Positions 53,410-62,920 of a stretch of DNA of 64,000 nt are shown one piece after another. The notes under the pieces are model-generated. The model saw only the letters and a list, made by a program, of their open reading frames with translations, had not been told where the DNA came from and searched no databases. Made by a program: the position numbers and the translations under genes. Origin of the DNA: an uncultured Chloroflexota bacterium (GTDB taxonomy: Bacteria; Chloroflexota; UBA11872; VXNJ01); contig CAJWLF010000001.1 of assembly GCA_913043205.1 (NCBI GenBank), positions 157,357-221,356 of the forward strand, written 5' to 3'. Each line of letters begins with the position of its first letter. Positions within the stretch are counted from its first letter, which is position 1.

Positions 53410-54348
53410 ATGGCGGTATCGCCCAATATGGTCCGCATTCGTAGGGCTTTAGGTATTTCGAATAGAGGTGGGTTTACTGCGTATGTATTTGTAATACCTT
53501 CTGTTCTTTTTTTATTGCTGTTTGTGGTTAGCCCAATAATTTCAACTTTCTACTACTCGTTTACCAAGTATGACTTGTTGCGTGCACCGGAAATCGTAGG
53601 GTTTCGAAATTTTGAATTATTGCTTGGTGACAACAGGTTTCCTCGTGCAATACTTAACACTCTATTGTTCGCTGGCGGAACTGTTCCGGCCGGGGTAATT
53701 ACTTCGTTGCTGCTGGCTGTTTTGATCAACAGAAGCCTGCCTGGAATATATTTTTTCCGCGCTATGTTCTATATGCCGGTAGTCTCCTCGTTTGTGGTGG
53801 TTTCACTGATTTGGCTGTGGTTGTATGAACCACAATTTGGCCTTTTGAATGATCTTTTTGAATATTTTGGTTTGCCAAGGCTCAAGTGGCTGAGAAGTCC
53901 CAATACTGCCATGTTGTCGATAATTATACTCAGCGTGTGGAAAAATATGGGTCTCAACATGGTGATATATCTTGCTGGTCTGCAGGGTATTCCTCCCCAT
54001 TTGTATGAAGCTGCTGAGATCGACGGTGCCGGCCGCAATTCATCTTTTTGGAGAATCACCCTTCCACTTTTGGCGCCTACGACATTTTTTGTAGTGATCG
54101 TCTATTTCATTGGAGCACTTCAAATGTTCGTTCAAGTGTTTGTAATGACGACCAGTGCGTCAGGCGGCGTTTATCAGATGGGCGGTCCTGTTGACAGTAC
54201 GGTTACGGTAGTCGTTCTTGTCTATCTCCATGCATTTGCGTATCTAAAAATGGGTTATGCTGCCGCTATGTCTCTTGTTTTGTTCCTGGTGATCGGTGGA
54301 ATTACTCTATTGAACGCCAGATTGCTACGGTATGACATAGGGTATTAG
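53410..54348 (+). CDS. Lone sugar ABC transporter permease (MalF type), paralogue
   Basis: 312 residues with six membrane helices and the EAA loop HLYEAAEIDGAGRNSSFWRI. It is a close paralogue of the permease at 35042-35977: long stretches such as RAMFYMPVVSSF and GLNMVIYLAGLQGIPPHL are identical. Again no MalG, binding protein or ATPase lies beside it; its neighbours are PhyH and enolase-superfamily genes. AAAGAGG lies just before the ATG. Confidence 0.86.
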   Translation: MAVSPNMVRIRRALGISNRGGFTAYVFVIPSVLFLLLFVVSPIISTFYYSFTKYDLLRAPEIVGFRNFELLLGDNRFPRAILNTLLFAGGTVPAGVITSLLLAVLINRSLPGIYFFRAMFYMPVVSSFVVVSLIWLWLYEPQFGLLNDLFEYFGLPRLKWLRSPNTAMLSIIILSVWKNMGLNMVIYLAGLQGIPPHLYEAAEIDGAGRNSSFWRITLPLLAPTTFFVVIVYFIGALQMFVQVFVMTTSASGGVYQMGGPVDSTVTVVVLVYLHAFAYLKMGYAAAMSLVLFLVIGGITLLNARLLRYDIGY

Positions 54349-54393
54349 ATGAATAGATATGTCTAACACGGTCTATAGCTCGTTGAGACTCTT

Positions 54394-55488
54394 TTAAGTA
54401 CGGTATCGGTCTACAGTATCTGGATTTACTTCCAATCCTAATCCAGGCTTCTCCAGGTCCGGTCCCCAAAAGCCATTGACGGGTTTTTCCCAGTCAAGGT
54501 AAAGCAGCTCATCTTCGCGTTCACGAGTTCCAAGGTATTCAACTATTCGCAGGTTAGGTATTGCCATGCACAGGTGGCGATGCACTAGTTGATAACTATG
54601 TGGTGCAATCGGGATGCCAAATGCGTCTGCCATGCTTGCAACTTTGAGCCATTCAGTGATTCCACCGACCCGACCAACGTCGGGCTGGGCTATATCAGCT
54701 GCGCGTCGGGTAAGAATCTCCTTGAATCCCCATTTCGTGTATTCGTGTTCTCCCGTGGCTATAGGGATGCGTGATTTATCCACCACTTGAGCTAATCCAT
54801 CAATATCATCAGCGGGCACAGGTTCTTCAAGCCAGGCTACTTGATATGATTCAAATTGGCTGATCAGCGAAATTGCTTGTTTGGCCGTGTAACCATTATT
54901 GGCATCTATAAATAGTTCGATGTCACTACCTATGGCGGATCTGACTGCGTGAAGCCGTCGTATGTCTGTTGAAACATTTGTTCCGGCATCCATCCCGACC
55001 TTCATTTTCGTCGACCTGAATCCACGTTCAACGTATCCGGCTTGTTCACATACTAGTTCATCTTGGCTGTAGGATGTCCATCCACCACTGCCATATACTG
55101 GGACACGGTCCCTCGCTGCACCGAGAAGTTTGTATAGCGGAAGATTTAACCAACGTGCTTTCAAGTCCCAGAGGGCTATGTCGACCGCTGATAGTGCCTG
55201 TATAGCTATCCCTTTTCGGCCGAGACTACGCAGTTTCCAAAACATCTCCGACCACAAACGCTCGATGTCTAAAGGATCTTTGTCGACAAGGTAAGGAGCA
55301 AGCTCTTCTTCTATGACAGCTTGCACAGCTCTACTTGCTTGAGACATGCCTAATCCTGTTGTTCCATCATCGGACTGGATATGCACAAAGCAATGTCCGC
55401 CGGTAGCCATTGATTTAGCCGTAGAATCTGCAACTGGCGGATTTCTCGGAATAGGGACTAGGGTTGTTTCGACCTTGCGTATCTTCAT
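54394..55488 (-). CDS. Enolase-superfamily enzyme (mandelate racemase type)
   Basis: 364 residues; probable sugar-acid dehydratase or racemase. The base motif KxK is in RSTKMKVGMDAG. Metal ligands are in ELFIDANNGYTAK, VAWLEEPVPADD and IPIATGEHEYTKWG, and the His region is IPIAPHSYQLVHRHL. It diverges from the paralogue at 42452-43660. It lies 58 bases downstream of iolD on the same strand, which suggests they act in one catabolic route. Confidence 0.9.
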   Translation of the reverse strand: MKIRKVETTLVPIPRNPPVADSTAKSMATGGHCFVHIQSDDGTTGLGMSQASRAVQAVIEEELAPYLVDKDPLDIERLWSEMFWKLRSLGRKGIAIQALSAVDIALWDLKARWLNLPLYKLLGAARDRVPVYGSGGWTSYSQDELVCEQAGYVERGFRSTKMKVGMDAGTNVSTDIRRLHAVRSAIGSDIELFIDANNGYTAKQAISLISQFESYQVAWLEEPVPADDIDGLAQVVDKSRIPIATGEHEYTKWGFKEILTRRAADIAQPDVGRVGGITEWLKVASMADAFGIPIAPHSYQLVHRHLCMAIPNLRIVEYLGTREREDELLYLDWEKPVNGFWGPDLEKPGLGLEVNPDTVDRYRT

Positions 55489-55546
55489 GCTATTCGTAAT
55501 TATTGGTTATCGAAGTTCGTCGCTTCGTGGCAATATCTGACAATGT

Positions 55547-57427
55547 CTAATAGTACAGTTTTTGGGACTTTTGAGCCTTTTCATAATCACCGCGCAGGCG
55601 TTCCATATGGTCCTGGTTGGATATCTCAGGTACTGAAAAATCTATCCATGCATCGCTTGATGGCATCTGTAATGGATGTTCTGTTTCAATTTCGATTAGA
55701 ACAGGCTTGCGAACAACCTCGCTTGCCTGTACCAATGCCGCGCGAAATTCACTTTCTGTATTGGCAACTATCCCTATTGCTCCCAAAGATTCAGCGTTTT
55801 GAGCGTAATTAACACTTACGTAGTCGCCGCTTAAGCGGTTGGATCCTTCGTCGCGTTTCCTGAACTCATTTCCGAAACTCTTGCCCGTGTTCGCTTCCTG
55901 CAGTTTTCGAATTACTTGGAATCCATGATTTTTGGATAGGATGATAACAATCTTTATGCCTTCTTTGATGGCAGTGACAAGTTCGGTGTTGTTCATCAGG
56001 AATGTACCGTCACCTATGACTGCGTATACTTCTGAATTTCGGGCAGCCATTTTAGCCCCTATAGCTGCTGGCAATTCCCAGCCCATGCACGAGTACGCAA
56101 ATTCCAGGAGGCATCTCTTGCCTCCGGATGTGTCCCAGGCCTGCAACAACATACCCGGCAACGAGCCTGCTGCGGCGGTAACAATATCACCGTCTGAAAC
56201 GTGCTCGTTTAATATTCTGATCATGGCAGATTGTGTAATAGGATGGCCAGCATCTGTTTGGGATGCACTAGACAGGGTATCTTTCCAGGACGCTAGCTCC
56301 GTTTTTGCCGTTGATTGCCAATTGGATGAACTCTGGTACTGTCTGATTTCTTCATCAAGCATCTTGAGAGCGAGTTTGGCGTCTCCAATAACCGGTGTTG
56401 ACCCTTGTTTAAAGGCATCGTGACCGTTGACATTTATTGAGACAAATTTCACCTCTGGGTTCTGGAACAGCGAATTAGACGCGGTGGTAAAGTCCATAAA
56501 TCTAGTTCCCACGCCAATGACTAAATCGGCTTCGCGGGCCAGCGCATTTGCCGCTGGATTTCCAACTGACCCCATACCCCCCATTGCAAAAGGTCCAGTC
56601 GCCGTACCCTTGCCTGCATGCGTCTCTCCCACGGGAATGCCGTGTTTCAAAGCGAATTCCATAAGAAATTCCTCTGCAGATGAGTAAATCGCTCCACCCC
56701 CAGCAATGATAAATGGTTGTTTTGAGGCTTTTAGCAGTTCTGCTGCCACGGAAATGTCTTTAGTATCGGGTGGTGTCCTTCTAATGCGCCATGTGCGATC
56801 GTCGAAGAAATGTAGCGGAAAATCATAGGCCATCGTTTGAACATCTTGCGGTATAGCTATTGTCACCGCTCCACCCATAGCAGGGTCCGTGAGGACACGC
56901 ATCGCTTCTGGCAAAGAAAACAATATTTGCTCTGGTCGAGTTATACGGTCAAAAAATTTACTCACGGGCCTTAGTGAGTCGGCTGCACTTACATCAAAGC
57001 TAACGGGGTGCTCTATTTGTTGTAGGACTGGGCCTTGATGACGAGTCACGTATTCATCAGAGGGAAGTAATAGCACCGGTAAATGGTTTGCCGAGGCGGT
57101 GGCGGCACCAGTCACCATATTCGTAGCGCCGGGGCCTATCGAAGAAGTGCATGCCATAATTTGGCGTCGCCGCTGGGCTTTAGCGAATCCTGTCGCTACG
57201 TGCACCATAGCTTGTTCATTATGTGGCTGCATGAATGGCAGATCAGTCCCATATTCCTCAAGACCTTGTCCAATTCCAGCTACATTGCCATGTCCGAATA
57301 TACCAAACATACTGTGTATCAATCTTTGTCGATTGTCGTCGAATTCGCTGTATTGGGCTTGCAGGTATTTAATTACTGCTTGCCCTGTGGTTAAACGGAC
57401 TATCTTGTTTTCGGACATACATACCAC
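55547..57427 (-). CDS. iolD: ThDP-dependent trihydroxycyclohexane-1,2-dione hydrolase (IolD-like)
   Basis: Opens the ring of the diketone formed from inosose in myo-inositol breakdown. 626 residues, the length of IolD rather than of acetolactate synthase (~570). Seen: LTTGQAVIKYLQAQYSE, FGIFGHGNVAGIGQGLEEY, the ThDP-activating Glu in MQPHNEQAMVHVATGFA, AIPQDVQTMAYDFP, and the ThDP/Mg site VIGDGTFLMNNTELVTAI (GDG...N). An IolE-like gene is at 37868-38758. A related ThDP enzyme with another substrate cannot be excluded. Confidence 0.87.
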   Translation of the reverse strand: MVCMSENKIVRLTTGQAVIKYLQAQYSEFDDNRQRLIHSMFGIFGHGNVAGIGQGLEEYGTDLPFMQPHNEQAMVHVATGFAKAQRRRQIMACTSSIGPGATNMVTGAATASANHLPVLLLPSDEYVTRHQGPVLQQIEHPVSFDVSAADSLRPVSKFFDRITRPEQILFSLPEAMRVLTDPAMGGAVTIAIPQDVQTMAYDFPLHFFDDRTWRIRRTPPDTKDISVAAELLKASKQPFIIAGGGAIYSSAEEFLMEFALKHGIPVGETHAGKGTATGPFAMGGMGSVGNPAANALAREADLVIGVGTRFMDFTTASNSLFQNPEVKFVSINVNGHDAFKQGSTPVIGDAKLALKMLDEEIRQYQSSSNWQSTAKTELASWKDTLSSASQTDAGHPITQSAMIRILNEHVSDGDIVTAAAGSLPGMLLQAWDTSGGKRCLLEFAYSCMGWELPAAIGAKMAARNSEVYAVIGDGTFLMNNTELVTAIKEGIKIVIILSKNHGFQVIRKLQEANTGKSFGNEFRKRDEGSNRLSGDYVSVNYAQNAESLGAIGIVANTESEFRAALVQASEVVRKPVLIEIETEHPLQMPSSDAWIDFSVPEISNQDHMERLRGDYEKAQKSQKLYY

Positions 57428-57626
57428 TTTCGGAAATTTGGTATATTCTAACTCTTCACGACTTAAACCCTAATACGATTGTAATTCATTTTAGACATTC
57501 GGTGATGACGTATCTGATGGGGTTGATAAGATAATGTGATTTATTGAAATAGATATGGTCATTTTGGTCCATAATGTGACTGAAATTCGTGGATTGTTGT
57601 CAGGATGTTGTCAGGAAGGGCACTTA

Positions 57627-58736
57627 GTGTTTACGGTTGAAAAGGCTAGAATCACCTTCTATGTATTGGCCTCGTTTGGCCTAACTGTATGGCTTAGTCA
57701 GTTTATGTGGGAGTTGTTAGCCAATTTCGGTACTGTATTAATAATATTCATTTTGGCTTGGATGATTAGTCTTGCTTTACTGCCGATCGTAAGATTTCTT
57801 AGGCGATTTAACATTCCAAACACTATTGCCTCTATTTTCGTCTATCTCACAATTATTGGGCTACTAACCCTACTAGGATTGATAGGCGGGCCAATAGTCG
57901 TTGACGATCTTTCTCGTCTCGCCATAAAGATAGCCGATTACCGAGTAGATCTTGAGTTATTTACTCGAGAAGGTTTGGTTTGGGTACAAGACCTTGGCAT
58001 ATCACAACATGCTGTGGATCAGTTTATTCAAAGCTCGTCTACCGATGTCGCGGAGGTTGCAACCGTTGCGGCTACCGAGCTATTAAATGCGCTTACGGGC
58101 GTTGCGAAAGGGATATTTGTTTTTCTCGCAGTGGTCGTGGTTTCTTTTTACGTTGTAGTAACGTTTGATCGTTCTATCGATAGGTTTTGTTCAGCTTTGC
58201 CTGAAGGTTGGGGAGAGAGGGTCAAAGAGGGGGTGTTTACCGTGGAACGCACATTCGCGGCGTATTTGTCAGGTTTGCTTGCGGAAGTCATTATCTTTGG
58301 AATAGCTACGACTATAGCAATGTTACTAGCTGGGGCGCCGTTTATTGCAGTTACCGCTACAGTTTCCGCTTTATTTCTTCTGATCCCGTGGATCGGAGCC
58401 GTTATAGGTATAGCATTGCCAGTATTGGTAGCATCCTTAGATTCTTGGACTTCTGCACTCTGGATTGGGTTAGCGTTGATATTGGTAGAGCTCTTTATCG
58501 AGCACATAGTTCGACCTAACCTGGTGGGTCAAGCGGTAGGTGTCAACCCTTTAGTTATCATCGCTTCAATATTAATCGGGACTACTGCTATTGGTTTCTG
58601 GGGTGCAGTATTCAGTGTTCCGTTCGGAGCTCTTATATATATATCAGCCCGCACAGCCTTTTTGCGCTGGTCTGACCTGCGTAAAAAGGCTGACGCTGCA
58701 GGTTCCGGACAGCAGCAAAGATCTTGCGCAACTTGA
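57627..58736 (+). CDS. AI-2E family transporter (PF01594-type membrane protein)
   Basis: About 369 residues with seven or eight hydrophobic helices. LIIFILAWMISLALLPIVRFLRR, a central soluble stretch, then the diagnostic C-terminal block LLIPWIGAVIGIALPVLVA, IEHIVRPNLVGQAVGVNPLVI and SVPFGALIYISAR. Members export small molecules or Na+/H+. GTG 57627 has AGGAAGGG six to thirteen bases upstream; an upstream in-frame start at 57555 has none. No link to quorum sensing is implied. Confidence 0.86.
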   Translation: MFTVEKARITFYVLASFGLTVWLSQFMWELLANFGTVLIIFILAWMISLALLPIVRFLRRFNIPNTIASIFVYLTIIGLLTLLGLIGGPIVVDDLSRLAIKIADYRVDLELFTREGLVWVQDLGISQHAVDQFIQSSSTDVAEVATVAATELLNALTGVAKGIFVFLAVVVVSFYVVVTFDRSIDRFCSALPEGWGERVKEGVFTVERTFAAYLSGLLAEVIIFGIATTIAMLLAGAPFIAVTATVSALFLLIPWIGAVIGIALPVLVASLDSWTSALWIGLALILVELFIEHIVRPNLVGQAVGVNPLVIIASILIGTTAIGFWGAVFSVPFGALIYISARTAFLRWSDLRKKADAAGSGQQQRSCAT

Positions 58737-58747
58737 CATAATAAGAT

Positions 58748-60175
58748 TTAAGCGGATGGTAGTGGTCGTGCTAATTCTTCTGTGAGTTTTGACAATAGAT
58801 GTGAAGTGATGTCTGGGTTTGAGTTGGCTATATTTTTCGACTCACTTGGGTCGTCTTCTAGGTCAAACAGTATAGGTTCTTTAGAAGCTTGTGTGACCAG
58901 TTTGTAACGGCCGTCCCAGATCAGATCAAAATTGCATTGTTTGTGGGAGCTTCCTTGACTCAGGGATCCTCCTCTGTTCTCAAGCCCTGAGAAAACGTAA
59001 TCGTTTACTTCTTCGACATCGCCTTCAAGGATGGGTCGTAATGACACTCCGTCCATTTCTGGCAAGGGCTCTGCAGCAGCATAATCAAGGAAAGTTGCTG
59101 TCAGATCGATCAGCTGCGTTAAGGCTGGTGAGGAAGCCCCTGTTTTTACGCCAGGTCCACTAATCACTAACGGTACACAAAGCGAAGGGTGGTAGTAAGT
59201 AAATTTCTCCCAGTCGTTGTGATCACCGAGCATTTCCCCATGATCACTGGAATAGACGACTAACGTGTTTGATAGCTCACCTCTCGACTCAATTAGGTCC
59301 AGGATGCGTCCGTTGAGATTGTCAATATTCTCGATCATGGAGGCATAATTTCTGCGTATTTTATTATGGGTGTCCCTATCTAACTTTCCAATACTGAATC
59401 TATCAACTTCAAAGCCGGGTTTAATCATTTCGTCAACATCTGTTGCTATGTCGCAATTATCTGGTAATGGAAAGTCCACGTCGGCCCAACGGTTGTGCAT
59501 TGATTCTGTGACATCCATTGGTTCGTGTGGGCCAGTATAGTTGACCTGCATGAACCATGGCTGGCCGACCGGGATGTTGGACAGTACGTCAATACAGTTC
59601 TGGGCGATCCAGTTGTCCGAGTAGGCTTCATCTGGAAGAGGGGTAGGATATGTAGAGGTAAAATTATGGCGGGATTCTAAGTCATTACAATGTATTTCCG
59701 CCAACCCCCTGTCTTCAAGATACCCAATATATGGATCGGGCCTACCCTTGGCACGATTTCCGACACCGGCGTGTTTACCAGGGCTATCTGAACCATCAGT
59801 AAATCCCCATTCTTCTAACCAACTGGATCCGTCGGCATGCCATTCTGGGGTGCCTTTATGAAGGTCTACTTTTCCGACGGAAGCTACTCTATATCCTGCT
59901 TCTCTCAGGTGCTGATAAACCAATGGTCGGTCGAGTGGTGTATTGTCTGCATTGTCTAAAGTCTGGCTCCTTCGATAATTCATGCCTTGAGCTAAGCATG
60001 ATCTAGAAGGAGCGCACAAAGGTGAATTACACACTACTTTACTAAAGGTCGTTCCCTGATCTGCCAATTTGTCGAGTACCGGAGTTCTGAGTGGCAAACT
60101 CTTGTTCCAACCGACCCAGTCATGCCGATGTTGATCAGGAAACAAAAACAATATATTTGGCCTTGTGGAGTTCAT
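58748..60175 (-). CDS. Type I sulfatase
   Basis: 475 residues. Formylglycine Cys54 in CAPSR; metal ligands in FPDQHRHDW (residues 12-20) and YSSDHGEMLGDHNDW; VASVGKVDLHK is another active-site segment. QVNYTGPHEPMDV and the C-terminal block LFDLEDDPSESKNIAN complete the family pattern. It is adjacent to and closely related to the 60190-61638 sulfatase (14-base gap), clearly a tandem duplication. No signal peptide. Confidence 0.93.
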   Translation of the reverse strand: MNSTRPNILFLFPDQHRHDWVGWNKSLPLRTPVLDKLADQGTTFSKVVCNSPLCAPSRSCLAQGMNYRRSQTLDNADNTPLDRPLVYQHLREAGYRVASVGKVDLHKGTPEWHADGSSWLEEWGFTDGSDSPGKHAGVGNRAKGRPDPYIGYLEDRGLAEIHCNDLESRHNFTSTYPTPLPDEAYSDNWIAQNCIDVLSNIPVGQPWFMQVNYTGPHEPMDVTESMHNRWADVDFPLPDNCDIATDVDEMIKPGFEVDRFSIGKLDRDTHNKIRRNYASMIENIDNLNGRILDLIESRGELSNTLVVYSSDHGEMLGDHNDWEKFTYYHPSLCVPLVISGPGVKTGASSPALTQLIDLTATFLDYAAAEPLPEMDGVSLRPILEGDVEEVNDYVFSGLENRGGSLSQGSSHKQCNFDLIWDGRYKLVTQASKEPILFDLEDDPSESKNIANSNPDITSHLLSKLTEELARPLPSA

Positions 60176-60189
60176 TTTGAACCGGTCCC

Positions 60190-61638
60190 CTATATTTCGT
60201 CTATTGATGTTGGTAGATCCGCCCCTACACGGGCCATTTCATTTTTGATTGCGTGAGTAAGTTTATTGTATTGGTCTGGCCTGTCTTGTGAAACATCTTG
60301 CGTTTCATCGGGATCAGATAACAAGTCGTACATAATAGGATTCTGATCTTTCTCTATGACCAACTTATACCGTCCATCCCAGACCATTTCCCATTGTTTC
60401 TCGGAGGGGGCATCGACTTTTTCGGGGCTCCATCCAGCTTTTCCATCGTATATCCTTGCGAGTCCTGCAGTCTGCCTCAAACCGGAATGAAGCATCGTCC
60501 TGTGTCTGGAAGTGTGTCCATGTAAAACAGGAACTATTGACCGTGCGTCCATATTTGGCAATGGTTTCGCTGCCGCCAGATCAATAAATGTGGCCGCAAG
60601 ATCGGTTAGTTGCACAAGTGCATCTGATTGGCCTTTGATAATGCCGGGGCCTGCAATAACTAACGGCACGGCAACCGATGATTGCCACGGTCTCGACTTA
60701 GCCCATTCGTTATGATCTCCGAGCATATCACCATGATCGCTGCTGTATACAATTATGGTATTAGAGAGATCTCCCTTATCTTCGACAGCAACTAGAATGT
60801 CACGTATACGTTGATCGATGTTTTCAAGCATAGCCCCATAATTTTGCCGGATCGAATTAATCGTAGAAGCTGACTGCGGTTCTGCGGCCAAAGGTGATGG
60901 GTAATCTAGGCCTTGGCAGTCCGCATGCATAGAGCCGGTAATGTCCATCGGTTCGTGCGGACCAGAAAAATTCACCTGCATAAACCACGGTGTGTTATTC
61001 GGTAATGTCTGCAAAGTGTCGATCGCATTTTGTGCTATCCAGTTGTCACAGTAGACATCGTCCGGCAATGGTGTGGGATTTGTATTTTTGTAACTGATTA
61101 CTCCCGGCCCGGGCCTTCCCCCTCTGTTTGCATAATCATCTGCGTGTGTCTTTGCTAGCCCCCTATCGTGCAGCATTTTCATGTATGGTCCTTGTGGAGT
61201 CTCGGTTCCTGAGAATATGGCGTCCCACTTACCTTCGTTGTCTATTCCATCTGTAAATCCCCATGTAGACAAGCATTTCGAACCGTCTAATCCCCAGTAG
61301 CTAGAACTCTTATGCAAATCGAATTTACCCACGCCAGCAACTCTGTAACCCGACTCTCTCAACTGCTGATAAAAGGTTGGTAGAGTTGCTGGTAGATCTT
61401 GCTGATTATCCATAACACCGCATGAATGGTAACTCCGGCCGGACGCTAATGACGCTCTGCATGGGGCGCATAAAGGCGTATTAACTATCGCTTGGTTAAA
61501 TCGAAGTCCTCTTTGAATGAGAGACTGAATAGTGGGCATTTTCAACGGTAACTCAGGGTTGTCAGGCATGAAGTCCCAACGGTGTTGATCAGGGATGATG
61601 AACAGAAAATTTGGGCGTTGTGATGGTTGATTGGTCAC
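60190..61638 (-). CDS. Type I sulfatase
   Basis: 482 residues. Formylglycine Cys57 in CAPCR (still CxPxR, with a second Cys at 60); metal ligands in IPDQHRWDF and YSSDHGDMLGDHNEW; VAGVGKFDLHK matches its tandem neighbour. QVNFSGPHEPMDITGSMH is shared almost exactly with the 58748-60175 enzyme, so the two share ancestry and probably related substrates. First gene of a two-gene transcript. Confidence 0.93.
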   Translation of the reverse strand: MTNQPSQRPNFLFIIPDQHRWDFMPDNPELPLKMPTIQSLIQRGLRFNQAIVNTPLCAPCRASLASGRSYHSCGVMDNQQDLPATLPTFYQQLRESGYRVAGVGKFDLHKSSSYWGLDGSKCLSTWGFTDGIDNEGKWDAIFSGTETPQGPYMKMLHDRGLAKTHADDYANRGGRPGPGVISYKNTNPTPLPDDVYCDNWIAQNAIDTLQTLPNNTPWFMQVNFSGPHEPMDITGSMHADCQGLDYPSPLAAEPQSASTINSIRQNYGAMLENIDQRIRDILVAVEDKGDLSNTIIVYSSDHGDMLGDHNEWAKSRPWQSSVAVPLVIAGPGIIKGQSDALVQLTDLAATFIDLAAAKPLPNMDARSIVPVLHGHTSRHRTMLHSGLRQTAGLARIYDGKAGWSPEKVDAPSEKQWEMVWDGRYKLVIEKDQNPIMYDLLSDPDETQDVSQDRPDQYNKLTHAIKNEMARVGADLPTSIDEI

Positions 61639-61934
61639 ACAATGACTCCCTTACGGAGGCTTACTTCAAGTACAGAAATGATCGTAGCATTTGTTGAGAA
61701 CATTTGCTGTTGCCAACATCTAGGTATGCGCTTAGATGCTTACATGTCTTTTGGTGTTTTTGTATATCAATCTGAGTTAAAGATGTACACTAATCGCTGC
61801 TGTCTCGCTGGAGATCGCCCTTAGTATTATTTACTGAGTAAGGGGCTGGGCTTGAATCAGGGGAGGCGCCTAGCTGAAACGTAACTGGTTAGCTTGGTTT
61901 ATTTTCTGGGTGGCTTGCTGGCGGTGTTTTTGGT
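61639..61934. promoter_or_regulatory. Intergenic region between sulfatases and permease genes
   Basis: This ~296-base gap is between the divergent sulfatase pair and the MalF/MalG permeases, so promoters for both probably lie here. No clear operator, hairpin or small gene was seen; a plus-strand ORF at 61627-61824 has an implausible composition. Confidence 0.35.
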
Positions 61935-62918
61935 GTGACTGTGCTTGTCGGTGAATTTAAGGAGTTTAATTTAGTTTTGGCTATTCAAACTGGTTCTACA
62001 GGGCATGAAAATCGTTCTTGGGTTCGATCGTTCATTCGTTATATGCAAAATGACGAGGCTCGCAGTGGGATGCTTTTTGTCCTGCCATCTCTGGTGTTTT
62101 TCTTCGTATTCATCTTTTATCCGGTGGGCTATTCGTTCTATCTTGGCTTCCACGAATGGAACCCACTCGAACCAACGCCGACATTCATCGGGCTGGATAA
62201 TTTTCAAGAATTATTGACAACGCCCGATTTCGTTCGAACTTTGTTTAATACATTTTATTTCGTTACGGTAGCTGTAGCCCTAATGGTGGTGGGCGCTATT
62301 CTTTCAGCGCTAGCACTGAATCAAGGCATACGAGCAGAAACGTTTTTTAGGGGGCTATATTATTCTCCAGTGGTGACCTCTTTGGTGGCTACGGCGGTCA
62401 TATGGTTGTGGATTCTTGATCCTGATTTGGGCTTTATGAATAACCTTCTTGAAACTCTTGGTCTTCCCCAGCCGCGCTGGGCGGCCAGTCAGACTTGGGC
62501 AATGCCCACTGTCATTCTGACGTTCGTATGGAGAGAAATTGGATATTTTACCGTGATATATCTTGCGGGGTTACAGGGGATTCCTGACACTCTAAAAGAA
62601 GCGGCTAGGATTGATGGGGCAGGTCCATTCCAGTTGTTTTTTTACATAACCGTTCCTTTGTTGATGCCGACAACCTTGTTTGTGTTGGTCCTGGGGATTT
62701 TGAGAGCAACACAAAATTCATTTGCTGTGGTGTGGGTAATGACCGGTGGTGGTCCCGTTGGGGCTACCAACGTTATGGTGGTTTATCTGTTTCAAAATGC
62801 GTTTGAATTTTTCAGGATGGGATATGCGAGTGCAGTCTCTCTTTTCATATTCGTATTAATTTTTGGATTGTCACTTGTCCAATTTCGGCTAATCGGTGCC
62901 AGAACTGAGTACTTGTAA
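61935..62918 (+). CDS. Sugar ABC transporter permease (MalF type)
   Basis: 327 residues with six helices (SGMLFVLPSLVFFFVFIFYPVGYSF...) and the EAA loop TLKEAARIDGAGPFQLFFYITVPLL. It differs from the two lone permeases and, unlike them, has a MalG-type partner two bases downstream. GTG 61935 is the first in-frame start; TTG 61977, with AAGGAG 12 bases upstream, is an alternative. The binding protein and ATPase are not adjacent. Confidence 0.87.
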   Translation: MTVLVGEFKEFNLVLAIQTGSTGHENRSWVRSFIRYMQNDEARSGMLFVLPSLVFFFVFIFYPVGYSFYLGFHEWNPLEPTPTFIGLDNFQELLTTPDFVRTLFNTFYFVTVAVALMVVGAILSALALNQGIRAETFFRGLYYSPVVTSLVATAVIWLWILDPDLGFMNNLLETLGLPQPRWAASQTWAMPTVILTFVWREIGYFTVIYLAGLQGIPDTLKEAARIDGAGPFQLFFYITVPLLMPTTLFVLVLGILRATQNSFAVVWVMTGGGPVGATNVMVVYLFQNAFEFFRMGYASAVSLFIFVLIFGLSLVQFRLIGARTEYL

Positions 62919-62920
62919 CA

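Noticed and set aside
57627..58736. Quorum-sensing system suggested by the AI-2E transporter name
   Set aside because: No LuxS or Lsr genes; the family is broad and its name is historical.
61627..61824. Plus-strand ORF between sulfatases and permeases
   Set aside because: Cys-rich, no ribosome binding site, and partly overlaps the sulfatase start antisense.
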